From Tetramitus jugosus (Eukaryota > Heterolobosea > Eutetramitea > Acrasida > Vahlkampfiidae), in NCBI GenBank assembly GCA_937625935.1, contig OW569376.1, positions 124,001 through 188,000 on the forward strand: a stretch of DNA of 64,000 nucleotides, read 5' to 3'. Under the pieces are notes generated by a model that saw only the letters and a list, made by a program, of their open reading frames with translations, made no database searches and was not told where the DNA came from. Made by a program: the position numbers and the translations under genes. This document shows positions 30,734-40,911 of this stretch, one piece after another (position 1 is the first letter of the stretch; each line of letters begins with the position of its first letter).

Positions 30734-32098
30734 ATGAGTAATTTAGAAGCTGTTGTGACACACCAGGTGGAGTCTTCTGTCACAGAAAGAACTCTGAATT
30801 ATTGGAACACTCTCAAACGTTGCAACAATGCTTCAAACATGGATTTCGAGTATTCAGCGAGTTGGAGATTATGGCACAGTTTCAACCAAATGGAACAACT
30901 GGAAATTATAAAAGAATTCAAATCAGCCTTGAATTTGCTTCCAGAGAAACATTCTGACATTTCTTATCTGCTGCATTGTGGTATCTTCAGAAGAACGCAT
31001 CAAGATCAAACGAATGATTCGCCTATTTTGAAAGAGCTTTTGCGCCAATTATCACAAAAAGCTCTTAAATCGTATGGAATCGTGTCAGATAAGAACATAT
31101 TGGTGCTACTTTTGGATACTGAAGCAAAAGCTTTGTGTGACATGAAAAGCTATATTGAATCATTGAATAGCTATTCACAAATTCTCCAAGTGGACAGACA
31201 AATTGCATGGGTCTACAACAACAGAGGCTTAATTTATTTGTGCATGAAGGAGAACGATAAAGCAATATCAGACTTCACCATAGCAATAAAAATTAATCCT
31301 GCTCATAAACGTGCCTACTACAACAGAGGTCATGTATACAATGAGCTCAGAGAATACAAGAAAGCAATTACTGACTTCACCAAAGCAATAGAAATGGATA
31401 CCACTGATGAAGATGTCTTTTTTAACAGAGGTTGTGCATACCTTGATTTGAAAGAATACAAGAAAGCAATATCAGACTTCACCAAGACTATTAAAATCAA
31501 TCCTGCTCATGAATGTACCTACTTTAACAGAGGTTGTGCATGTATTGCGCGAAAAGAATACAAGAAAACAATATCAGACTTCACCAAGGCAATCGAAATC
31601 AATCCTGCTGATGAAGGTACCTACTACGACAGAGGCAAGATATGGCTTAAGCTGAAAGAGCATGAGAAGGCAATATCAGACTTCAACAAATCAATAGAAA
31701 TCAATCCTGTTCATGAAAAAGCCTACAACGAAAAGGGTTATGTCTACCTTGATTTGAAAGAATACAAGAAAGAAATATCAGACTTCACCAAGGTAATCGA
31801 AACCAGTCCTGCTCGTGAAAATACCTACAATGATAGAGGCTGCACATACCTCTCCATGAAAGAGAACGAGAAAGCAATATCAGACTTCACCAAAGCAATA
31901 GAGATCAATCCTGCACTTGACTATGCCTACAACAACAGAGCTTGCGCATACTGTAATTTGAAAGAATACAAGAAAGCAATATCAGACTTCAACAAAGCCA
32001 TAGGAATCAATCCTGATCTCGAAGAATACTGTGTGAGGTATGTGAGGATAATGTGTCCCACTGATCAGTTTACAGCTCCCTTGGAGCGCTGTGAGTGA
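30734..32098 (+). CDS. Tetratricopeptide (TPR) repeat protein
   Basis: 454 residues from ATG 30734. The N-terminal ~175 residues have no recognised domain. Eight consecutive 34-residue TPRs follow (about 176-445), each of the form x-Y-x-N-R-G-x-x-Y-x-x-L-K-E-Y-K-K-A-I-S-D-F-T-K-A-I-x-I-N-P. The repeats are unusually alike at DNA level (recurring aagaaagcaatatcagactt), pointing to recent internal duplication. TPR arrays form a superhelical protein-binding surface; the partner is unknown. It is one of few intact genes in the repeat-rich part of the window. Confidence 0.85.
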   Translation: MSNLEAVVTHQVESSVTERTLNYWNTLKRCNNASNMDFEYSASWRLWHSFNQMEQLEIIKEFKSALNLLPEKHSDISYLLHCGIFRRTHQDQTNDSPILKELLRQLSQKALKSYGIVSDKNILVLLLDTEAKALCDMKSYIESLNSYSQILQVDRQIAWVYNNRGLIYLCMKENDKAISDFTIAIKINPAHKRAYYNRGHVYNELREYKKAITDFTKAIEMDTTDEDVFFNRGCAYLDLKEYKKAISDFTKTIKINPAHECTYFNRGCACIARKEYKKTISDFTKAIEINPADEGTYYDRGKIWLKLKEHEKAISDFNKSIEINPVHEKAYNEKGYVYLDLKEYKKEISDFTKVIETSPARENTYNDRGCTYLSMKENEKAISDFTKAIEINPALDYAYNNRACAYCNLKEYKKAISDFNKAIGINPDLEEYCVRYVRIMCPTDQFTAPLERCE

Positions 32099-32292
32099 CA
32101 CAGGTGTTCTTCATAAAAACATTGAAACGAGGACAAAGATTTCCCTGCCAGCATGTCACAAAACACAATTAAATGGTGGAATTCGTCTTCATCTTTCATT
32201 AATTTCAATTCCGTGGATACAAGAATACCAAACATTATTATATTATAGTAATTCTACTACTCGTTTCAGACCACTGAAACTGCTGGGAGAGT

Positions 32293-34034
32293 ATGATCAG
32301 GCTGTCAATAGATACATCTTCATCTGCCTACCTCCTATGTATATCAGGTAGCAGAGGTAACCAAAAGTGTACTATTGGAACACATGTTGGTGTGATAAAC
32401 CGTTGTCAGTACTCCAGTGGATCACATTTATCATCACAATTATCACAATCATCACCACCATCATCATCAACAGTGCCCACCATCAATGCAAATGAACCTC
32501 TGTCAGTATTGAATTATGAGGAAATGGCAGCATCTGCACCACTGAATGCTACTACTACCACTACTACTATTCCATCTGTATCAAACTCTTCTCCACGACC
32601 ACCACTCCAGTTATTTCCAATTTGATTGTTCCCTTTCCATCTCCTGGTACAACAACAAACAATGCTGGGTCATCCACCAAGAAATCACCACAAAATGAAA
32701 ATTGGCCATGGATCGAGCAGTGAAAATACATTGAAGGTGATTCATTGTTGATGGATGAGGGCAATCGATTAGATTTCAAGTTGACAGTGTTTTCCGACTA
32801 TTTGAATTGCAAGGCTTCACCAAAGAAGGAGAAGCCTAGTAGTGGAGCGAGCAGCACTGGATCAAACAACTCTGGTAACAATGCATTTGATTTTATTAAT
32901 TATTCAAAGTTGGGTTTGCGAATGACGTATTTGATTGCTTTCTTGAATTCGAATGGTGATTGCTTGTTATTTGGTGTCTCAGATGACTCTATTGTCATGG
33001 GAATGAAATTGACAGAGAAACAGAGTGATAAGATTCGATTGGTGTTTGACAATTGCATTAGAAACTTTAGTGTGACTCCTCAACCAATCACTGGAGTGGA
33101 TTATCGATTGAAATTTCTTACTGTGCTAAAGACACACAAGGACTCAAAAGTGAACGAGCTTGGTGAGGCTGATGTCAACAAATCTACATCGTCAAAGGTT
33201 GTTCTGGCAATGGAAGTTCGAAAGAGCAAACTATTTCACTATGCACACATTTCAAAGCAATTGAAATCATGGGAGAGATTAAAAGCTTCCAACGTTTGTC
33301 TCAATGGACATCCATTCCGTGGCTTTGAAGATCATCAATCACCTGAGGAATGGACCACCACACAATCAACTGTAACAGTAGGGAGACTCTAGAAGCGTTT
33401 GGGTTGCCCGGTGTTTTCAGACATAAGAAGCGAAGGAGGACGAAGCTTTCAGATGATAACACTCGGAGGTTTGTTGGAGGAGTCGTTGTGAGTTTGGGTT
33501 TCTTGTTTGGATCTTCATTGTTAGGGTCTCAAGTTGCGACAATAAAACAGGGAAATCGATGGTGACTCCAGATCTTAGGGTTTGTATGACAACACTCGAT
33601 GATTGGATGCCAAGATGGCATGCCAAAGCAGGAAGCTCGTAGGCGCAGGAGAACTTTCGATTTCGATCGAGTAGAAGAGTTTCGTTACAGGGAAGATACT
33701 AAAAATTCCCACCAACAAATGTGTTGGCGTGATAAGCATGGCTCTACCATTTGTGAGCACATTTGCTAGTCAACATAAACAGCCTCAGGTAGACAATTCT
33801 TTCAAAACTCCCAAAAGAACGAGATATCAAAGGTCACCACAACAAAGCTCTGCATCGTCTACTGCAAGCTCCCCTCGGACAACACCACATTCCGCGTCAT
33901 CTGTCCAACCATTCAAGAAGGCAAAGCTTTATACTTCTCCTTCTGGTGATGGCAGGACTGGTGATGATGATGATTCAGATCTGAGTGATATGGAGGATGA
34001 TTTAGATAGTGAGCTGTTTCAGCATGCTAACTAA
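32293..34034 (+). pseudogene. AlbA_2 (Schlafen-type) domain protein, broken
   Basis: The best part (32745-33392) reads DEGNRLDFKLTVFSDYLN, MTYLIAFLNSNGDCLLFGVS, DDSIVMGMKLTEKQSDKIRL, matching the AlbA_2 pattern (E-x-DFK, AFLNS-x-G-x-x-x-FGV-x-D-x-x-x-x-G). Upstream Ser/Thr-rich segments (32293-32625, then another frame ending WPWIEQ, stop at 32721) and downstream segments in other frames (33350-33565 with a basic KKRRRTK then a hydrophobic VVVSLGFLFGSSLLG stretch; 33729-34034, a Ser-rich low-complexity tail ending in acidic residues) lie in order. At least three frame changes and a stop are needed, so I read it as a pseudogene; undetected introns could explain part. AlbA_2 domains occur in Schlafen RNA-cleaving and DNA-binding proteins. 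Confidence 0.55.
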
Positions 34035-34174
34035 CATAGTAAAGTTCACAAAGTCCAAAAAAACCGGAAATAATGTAATGCACACGAGACCAGTAAAGTA
34101 ACATTTTTCTCTTATTGCTGAATCTGAAATCCACGTCCGAAAAAGTGCAATTCTTCATTGGAGAATTGATCCAA

Positions 34175-35117
34175 TTACTTTCCCTTACTCCAATATGAAA
34201 ACACTCCAATACAAGCTTTGTAATCTTTTTGAGGCTCCCTGTATGCCGAATGATTGGTAAACAGAAGATGGAAGCGACCCCAATCGTGAAGAGCGGCAAC
34301 GTTGGCAGGCCCTCGCAGTCCATTGCTCCTACCAAATCTAGCAATAAAACCACCAGTGTAAGCATCAAAAACTTGAATGCAGTTTTGGAACCGATCAGAT
34401 ATAATCAATTCACCCTGGTTGGTTATGGTCATTCCACTTGCTTCTCTGTGCTTTTGAGTTGAGCACAGTTCAGCTGCCTCTAAATCAGTAATAGGTGCTT
34501 TGACTTTGAATTGAAACAGATACTTGCCATCGAGACTGTACACTCGTACTCGATTTGAATCACACACATATAACTTATTATTATAGATGGCAATATCACT
34601 TATGCTGTGTCTTCTGGACCGTTTAACTACCTCTTCAGGTGGATCAATTATATGAAGTAAGGAGAAATCTGGTCTAAAAACTTGAACCTTGTCCGTGTCT
34701 CTATCTCCCACATAAATGTTATCATTGTTGTCAACTGCAACTAAACAACTAAATATTGGCACATTCAAACTGACCAGGGTTATCTCCCCTCTCGCCAAAT
34801 GAAGTCACACTTGTGGCCAATTTTGAATCCAGTTTCACGATGTTTATTCCATCGCTTGTAGCAAACACATCTCCACTAGAATTCACAACACTTGGACCAA
34901 TACGGCGCATCACTGTGGGACTGAAACGGAGGCATTCACCTTTGACATTGTACACAAAGACACCTAAAAACATAGAGGTGGTTATAATCTCATTCCTTCT
35001 CACATCCACGCAAATGGATATTGGTTTTGGTGACTTTTCTGTAATGTTGTAACTGTGTTTTAAATCGGCACTCCCACTCCTTTGCATTCTTTTTATTTTC
35101 TTCCTTTCCAGCTGCAA
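34175..35117 (-). pseudogene. NHL-type beta-propeller protein with one frameshift
   Basis: Minus strand from ATG 35117: basic start (LERKKIKRM), then propeller blades such as ICVDVRRNEIITTSMFLGVF, DVFATSDGINIVKL, SFGERGDNPGQFECANI. A one-base shift near 34755 is needed to continue as FSCLVAVDNNDNIYVGDRDT, DKVQVFRPDFSLLHII, LYVCDSNRVRVYSLDGKYLF, SGMTITNQGELIISDRFQNC, IQVFDAYTGGFIARFGR to 34175. The G-x-x-G-x-x-x-x-P-x-x-(V/I)-A-V-D pattern is that of NHL repeats. About five blades in ~310 residues. The single break may be real or a sequencing error. Its ligand is unknown. Confidence 0.65.
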
Positions 35118-35288
35118 ATTTCCGTTACGGCTATCAAGGAATTCTCCAGACTTCGCGAGTTAACTTGTCATAAATAACAAGCTCTACACCATACCCAGAC
35201 AGCCAAATTTTAACAAGTTACGTCATTCATCAGTTTTGAGTAAATACTCTGGTGGAGACATTCCTTTATCAAGCCTACAACTGACAAT

Positions 35289-37088
35289 TCAATTAGACTC
35301 ATTGAAAGGTTGGCTCATGTCCTGCTTTCCATCTGTGAACTGTCTCCAGAGTTCTTCAATTGCGGCTTTGATCGATTTTTCTGAATTCAATTTCTGTATT
35401 TCTTGGACCTTGTTCTGGATATTCTCTGAAGCGTATTCACAAAAATATTCTATTACTTCTTCTTCATGCATTGTATTAACACCAGTCCACACAACCTCCA
35501 GATCATTTTTAAGATCAGCAGACACATCCAACAGTAAGTTACTTCCCGGAAATGCCACAATTAGCTTCATCATTAAACTTTTGCAATTTCTGAGCTCATC
35601 TGACAAGTATTCAATTACAGAATACTGTCCATGTTCGATTGCAGCTTCAACAAGACTTGTATTGTTTCGTAATCGCTCAGAGGCGTAGTCCAAAGCTGGA
35701 CCACAATTTGTCACAGCCGTCAATATAACATCATAGTCATCTCTCCAGTATTCAGGAAGATGGTTTAAAGCCACAGTTGCTAATTCGTGTTTCATACAAC
35801 GCATTACAATGTCTCGATCATTTTTCAGTTCCTCTGACACGAATTCCACCACGACTGGATTCTCTCGAATCGCTTTTATCACAATCCTTTTGTCATTCCT
35901 TGCGATCAACGGCAAGTATTCCAGACAGTATGGCTCAACAGTAACTATTCTTCGAAGGAACTCTCTGTCATTCAATAGTCTCTCAGATGCATTCTCGATA
36001 AAAGCTGCATCCACTTCTACTGCAGATGATATCATTGCTTCGTCATCTGAATACAACTTTGGATCAACATATTGAAGGAGAAAGTCATCTGTTGGGATCA
36101 GATCAGACTCTAGTGCCGCGCAGAGTACATCTCGGTCCTTTTGAAGTTCCTCGTTTAATTCATAGAAATGAGAATGGTCATGCTTCAAGGCTGCAATAAC
36201 AATATCTTTATCGTTTAGCAGCTCTTTATCATCAATATGTTCAAATATGTCTCTGGTCTTCATTGCAATAAGAATCATTGCTTTGTCATGTGCAAACGAT
36301 TCATCAACATAAATGTAAGCATATCCATCGCTCTGCAGGCACTTCAGTACGATCTCCTCATCTGTTTTTAGAGATTCTGGAATGTATTCCAGAATATGTG
36401 GCTCTTCATCATTCCAGAATCCATAGTTTGCAGCAGTCAAATACAATAATCTATGTTGATGTTTGAGTTGCTGTTCGATAATTAGCGAGTAGCATTTAGC
36501 TGCAACACTGTCAACATCATACTCTTGTTGTGGTTTGAAACTCTGAACAAGTGTTGCGTGATTTTCGAAACGTTTCGTACAATAATTCTCGCATTTCTCT
36601 AATAAAGTCCATATTTCTCCAACATTTGGACATTGCTCTTCAGTCAGATCATCCAATCTACTGAATAATGTTTTCAGATCTGATATTAATGTTTCCACTT
36701 CAAAACACTGAAAATCAACCTTTTCTGGAACAAACCACGCGCAATTCTTCAATATCTCCAAATACTGTGCTCCGTGTTCACTTCCATAACAATGAACCAG
36801 ATATGAAACACGATCCAAAAGTTGATTAAACCCTAAGAATCGCATTTGTGCTTTCATTATCTTTCTCGCTTGTGGTGTTTTTAAGAAGTCCAATGAGGGC
36901 AGCTCATAAATATGCTCTATTCTTTGTTCCAAGTGTGCTGCTAATTGACAGCATTTGACTTCATCCATTTTTGATAAAACATCATAAAAGGGTTTACATA
37001 CAAGCATCAAGTCGTGTAGCTGTGGTTCATGCATTGGAATGAAAGTGAAGATGTCATGCCAAACATCAGCATTTACGTTCAATAACAT
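35289..37088 (-). CDS. DUF4116 repeat protein with F-box-like N-terminus
   Basis: 599 residues from ATG 37088 (the open frame extends further up but without a Met). Residues ~1-40 (VWHDIFTFIPMHEPQLHDLM, LVCKPFYDVL) resemble an F-box. From about 260 onwards units of ~45-50 residues recur: L-K-x-D-x-x-(I/V)-V-x-x-A-x-x-x-x-x-x-x-x-x-x-A-S-E-x-L-x-N-D, as in PEYWRDDYDVILTAV, SEELKNDRDIVMRCM, SERLLNDREFLRRIV, the DUF4116 pattern. Such proteins are numerous in Naegleria and in giant viruses; function is unknown, and an adaptor role in ubiquitin ligation is only inferred from the F-box. Intact, 185 bp from the NHL relic on the same strand. Confidence 0.75.
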   Translation of the reverse strand: MLLNVNADVWHDIFTFIPMHEPQLHDLMLVCKPFYDVLSKMDEVKCCQLAAHLEQRIEHIYELPSLDFLKTPQARKIMKAQMRFLGFNQLLDRVSYLVHCYGSEHGAQYLEILKNCAWFVPEKVDFQCFEVETLISDLKTLFSRLDDLTEEQCPNVGEIWTLLEKCENYCTKRFENHATLVQSFKPQQEYDVDSVAAKCYSLIIEQQLKHQHRLLYLTAANYGFWNDEEPHILEYIPESLKTDEEIVLKCLQSDGYAYIYVDESFAHDKAMILIAMKTRDIFEHIDDKELLNDKDIVIAALKHDHSHFYELNEELQKDRDVLCAALESDLIPTDDFLLQYVDPKLYSDDEAMISSAVEVDAAFIENASERLLNDREFLRRIVTVEPYCLEYLPLIARNDKRIVIKAIRENPVVVEFVSEELKNDRDIVMRCMKHELATVALNHLPEYWRDDYDVILTAVTNCGPALDYASERLRNNTSLVEAAIEHGQYSVIEYLSDELRNCKSLMMKLIVAFPGSNLLLDVSADLKNDLEVVWTGVNTMHEEEVIEYFCEYASENIQNKVQEIQKLNSEKSIKAAIEELWRQFTDGKQDMSQPFNESN

Positions 37089-37221
37089 CTCAATTGGGGT
37101 GAAAAGTGAAAGGAAGTGGATGTGGATGTGGTGTGTTGAGATGGTTGGGTGGGTGGGAGTGGATTGTTCCCTAAAAAAAAAGCGGGAAAACCACCTACAC
37201 AAAACATCTTTTCAATTCTTT

Positions 37222-38112
37222 TCATACAACAAAAACGTTGTGTATTCCACAAGCAATGGAAAACAGGTAATCTTGTTGGTGTTCACTTTCAGCCCATGCT
37301 GTGGTGAGACTCTTGAACTTTGTTTTAATTTCCCCGAAGGTGGCTTCACAAATGGCTCTCACACTTCTCTGTTTGGCATTATATTCTTCTTGACCTTGAC
37401 TGAGGGGATTGCCCTTCTTAGTGCGACCAACAGGAATCGTGATTGGTGAGTAGCACTTCAATCCAGTCTCATGTTCGAACCTCTGGAAGTGTGTCACCAA
37501 TAAACACACCGCCACTGAAGTTTTCATCAAGAATTCTCTTGTTTATCTTCGCCCAGTGTGAATCATACAGCTTTGGTGTGTATCAAAATTGTAATCCGAG
37601 AAGAATCTAATTCTCCGTCTGCGATCAGTGATGACCATTCTTCGCAGAGCTACCTTCTTTAGTTTACCACTATACAAGGGATGCCTCTTGAGTGCCTCTC
37701 CTCTTCTCTCAATTTGACAATCTGTTGAATCGATCCAAAGAGTGGTCCCTCCGACCGCTCTCGGAATTTTGACTTTCTTTGTTGCTTTTTCCCAGTCAGC
37801 AGTAGTCCCAGGAGTGACTTGACTCCTACCCCAGGTGTTCAGTCCTTTTCTTACCTTTTTGATGTTTCTGTCAAGAGTTTTATGGTTGACCTTGTACCAA
37901 CCTTTTGTTGACTTCGATAACCCGGAGAAACCAATATGGTACGCATCCTTGTACAGTTGTAGATACACTGTACGTCGAAGAAAGTGCTTCGGTTGCTCAT
38001 GACCCCCGAGATGAACCGAATGGCGAAAGAGGTAGCTGACCAATACATCAACCGTTGCTCTGCGAACTTTTTGCTCGACGGTTTCACGAATGTCACGATA
38101 TGACAGGGTCAT
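37222..38112 (-). pseudogene. DDE transposase relic (second family)
   Basis: From ATG 38112: MTLSYRDIRETVEQKVRR, HEQPKHFLRRTVYLQLYKDA (probable DNA-binding part), then TTLWIDSTDCQIERR (first Asp), HPLYSGKLKKVALRRMVITD, IRFFSDYNFDTHQ. Two frameshifts (near 37550 and 37480) are needed to continue with KLYDSHWAKINKRILDENF, GVFIGDTHFQRFEHETGL (second Asp), and RSVRAICEATFGEIKTKFKS (Glu), then SIACGIHNVFVV. This order fits the DDE_Tnp_4-like family. It sits just upstream of the DUF4116 gene, probably inserted in its 5' flank. Terminal repeats not identified. Confidence 0.75.
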
Positions 38113-38384
38113 TGTATTATTGGTTTTGTTTATGGTGGTGGTTTTGTTTGTACAACAACGTTTGAAGTAATACAACAAGTGGTTCAGACAGTGAAAAAAT
38201 TCGGGGTTGAATCGGTGGCGTGGTTTGGTCAAGTTTATTTCGGGGGTTGGCCCTCAGTGCTGCCAATATCTTTACGATGCAGAAAACAGCGTCTGCAGAA
38301 ACGCGTCATATTCGAGAAAGAGGTAGAAAATCCACCAAGCTGGTGAGCTGCTTTGTGATCAAGTAATGCAACGACAACTTGTCC

Positions 38385-38681
38385 CTAAACTTTCGATAAG
38401 TGTTGTTGTATGTATATCTTTATGTCCACTCCATCAGAAGCGAATGGAACAAATTGTGACAATATAGATAGTAATATTCCATCCCCAGCACTCTTCATTA
38501 ACTTGGTTGGAATTGCAGCCATCGGTAGAATGTTGTGCAGCTGACATCTGGTGTATGTTGGAAAATAACCAATCGTGCAATACACCATCATATATTCTGT
38601 TCGATCTTTCAAACAACACTCATCCAGATATACTGTTCTTTTCGTGTTTGAGTCTACCACCACGAGAGTAGACAGGTTCAT
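38385..38681 (-). pseudogene. Unrecognised minus-strand frame
   Basis: A 98-codon frame, STLVVVDSNTKRTVYLDECC, YMMVYCTIGYFPTYTRCQLH, ILSQFVPFASDGVDIKIYIQ, with protein-like composition and no recognised domain. Could be a fragment of a mobile element gene. Confidence 0.25.
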
Positions 38682-38799
38682 TGCAACGTTTGCATTGAAC
38701 TACGACTCGTGGCATATCGATTGTATGCATGAAACTTGTAAGTACAACGAAGACAAGGTGTGTACAGTATTGCGTCAAGAAGTGAGCGAACAAGAAACA

Positions 38800-39478
38800 G
38801 ATTTGAGTGTACAGTTCTCATGATTGAGTCCCAACAACAAGCATTGCTTCAATTGCTTTTGACATCAATGCAGACCAACCAACAACAACAGGAACAACCA
38901 CAGCAAGCAACAGTACAGTTAACAGAACAACATCAACAGCAACTAACACAGCAACCTCAGGAACCAACAGTACCAAAACAACAACAGTGACTACAGCAAA
39001 CAACAGCAGCTACCAGTGCAACAACATACACGTCAACGGCAAGGTTATGTGAGCATTCTAGAGGAAGACATCTCATTTGAAATATCTGATACATCCAATA
39101 CTTGAAAAGAAGAACAATAGGAAGTTGTTCAATGAAGCTAAGAAGAGAGCTTTGGTGCAGCAATGTGCAGAACAGCTTTACTTGAACAGAGAGGAATTCT
39201 ATTATAGAAGACAGAATGCTGTCATGAAGAATGCTTTGAGTCGAATTCTGCCAGATGCCAGTGACAACCACATATCAATATTGATTACTGCAATTGGTGA
39301 TTACAGAAGGAATCACTGGATAAAGAAAGGAAACCACTCCATGTGGAAGGAGGAGATGAAGTATAAGAATCTGGATTATCGCAAGGGTGTCAGATTCCAG
39401 TGTAGCTCTGAGAAGAAGTCGCAGACACAAGCGAAGTCCAAATCTATTGTTCTTCCTGCTGATGCGATCATAATATGA
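38800..39478 (+). pseudogene. Gln-rich protein remnant
   Basis: A Gln/Thr-rich stretch (38821-38990, MIESQQQALLQLLLTSMQTN) is followed after breaks by EEDISFEISDTSNT and then a better conserved part: FNEAKKRALVQQCAEQLYLN, REEFYYRRQNAVMKNALSRI, IGDYRRNHWIKKGNHSMWKE, ending ADAIII at 39478. The basic, helical C-terminal half could bind nucleic acid, but no family is recognised. At least two frame changes. A second remnant of about 60 codons on the minus strand (39465-39650, KAKSHKVVQLNPEVMKDQTQ) overlaps its end. Confidence 0.35.
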
Positions 39479-39876
39479 AGCTTCCAACAATCTGGCAATG
39501 GTATCTGCATTAGCTCTGTCATTATCATAAGCCTTCTTCAGGTCCTTCTTAATACCATCAAGTTGAGTCTGATCTTTCATAACTTCAGGATTCAATTGTA
39601 CGACTTTATGTGATTTGGCTTTTTCTAAAGCTGGAAACTCTGCGAGTTTGAGAGAGTGTCAACTCTTGGAAATGTCCAAGACAATCGTTTATGCCCCTAT
39701 GACTCTATGATTTGATTGGAGTTCTATCGCCCCGTCACATATTGAATCTAAGTCGTGACCGTTGGCAAGCGGGGATATATCTGTGACATTTGACGGGCAA
39801 TTTCTTTTCGGGACTTCGAATCATCTAATTCATCCTCGCACAAAACTCGTTCGAGGAGCACAGAAACCAAAGAACA

Positions 39877-40683
39877 ATGATGAAACAACTCTATTCTAAC
39901 AAGAAGAGCGCCAATATTATCCTCCTTGTTGGAGCGATTACAATCTTCTCTGTCATCTTTTTGCTCACTCAATCCTCAAAGGGACCTCTTGATATCAATG
40001 AACACAACAGCAACCACGACCGAGTATCTAGAGAACCAAAGCAAGTGTATTTCGATCTAGGAGCCAACAGAGGAGACTCTATTGAGACGTTTGTGGCATT
40101 GGATGGTAAGACTGTAGGACTCAACAACAATCAAAAGTTGTCGGGTAGAGGAGCGACTGGCAAGTGGGACATTTGGGCATTTGAAGTGAACCCACAGTGG
40201 AATGAAGAACTGGACAGAGTAGAGAAGAAAATTATGAGTGAGCGTCCCAATCAATACAATCTCTTTATCAAGAAACAGAGTGCTGCTTATATCAATGATG
40301 ATCATGTAACAGTGTATTTGGACACTGTGCAACATGGCTCAGTGGGAACTAGTTTGATGAGTAATCATAGAACTGTGGTGAACAGTCGATCAAAGAATGG
40401 TGAAAACACGGTTCAAGCAAAGGCATATGATATGGCACGAGTCATCAAGGAAAACTACAGTTTGGATGATCTCATTATTGTGAAGATGGATGTTGAAGGT
40501 GCAGAGTACGAAATTTTGCCACATTTGCTATTGTCAGGCGTTGCACCATACATTGATTATCTCTATGTGGAGTATCATGGACAAAGAGTAGTTCCAGAGA
40601 ACAGACAGCTTCTCCAGGCTGAGCACGGATTGAACTTGGTGTTCCAGAAGGCTGGAGTCAATGTTTATGGAAATTGGAATTAA
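39877..40683 (+). CDS. FkbM-family SAM methyltransferase, type II membrane protein (copy B)
   Basis: 268 residues. Short cytosolic start (MMKQLYSNKKSAN), anchor (IILLVGAITIFSVIFLL), a stem about 18 residues longer than copy A, then the catalytic domain: VYFDLGANRGDSIETFVALD, FEVNPQWN, AYINDDHVTVYLDTVQH, VKMDVEGAEYEILPHLLLSG, ending YGNWN like copy A. Divergence from copy A is spread across the whole domain, with all SAM and FkbM motifs kept, so both copies are likely active. It is convergent with glycosyltransferase copy B (228 bp between stops). Role inferred: O-methylation of a sugar in the secretory pathway. Confidence 0.85.
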   Translation: MMKQLYSNKKSANIILLVGAITIFSVIFLLTQSSKGPLDINEHNSNHDRVSREPKQVYFDLGANRGDSIETFVALDGKTVGLNNNQKLSGRGATGKWDIWAFEVNPQWNEELDRVEKKIMSERPNQYNLFIKKQSAAYINDDHVTVYLDTVQHGSVGTSLMSNHRTVVNSRSKNGENTVQAKAYDMARVIKENYSLDDLIIVKMDVEGAEYEILPHLLLSGVAPYIDYLYVEYHGQRVVPENRQLLQAEHGLNLVFQKAGVNVYGNWN

Positions 40684-40911
40684 ACTCTTAATTATTAAAG
40701 CAACAATCAAATTTCTCAATTTGACAAAAGCCACACATGCTCGCCAACGTCACGAAACAACAGCCAAAGTCATCGGACAGATTGATTTCAGGCCCCGCCC
40801 TTTTTTCGTTTGATTTCTACAATAAACTAGTGTCGTACATAGGATGGAGTCATCACAAGAGTCAAAATGAACCTGTTAGCGATTTTATTTCAAGTTTGGT
40901 GATGACCAATA

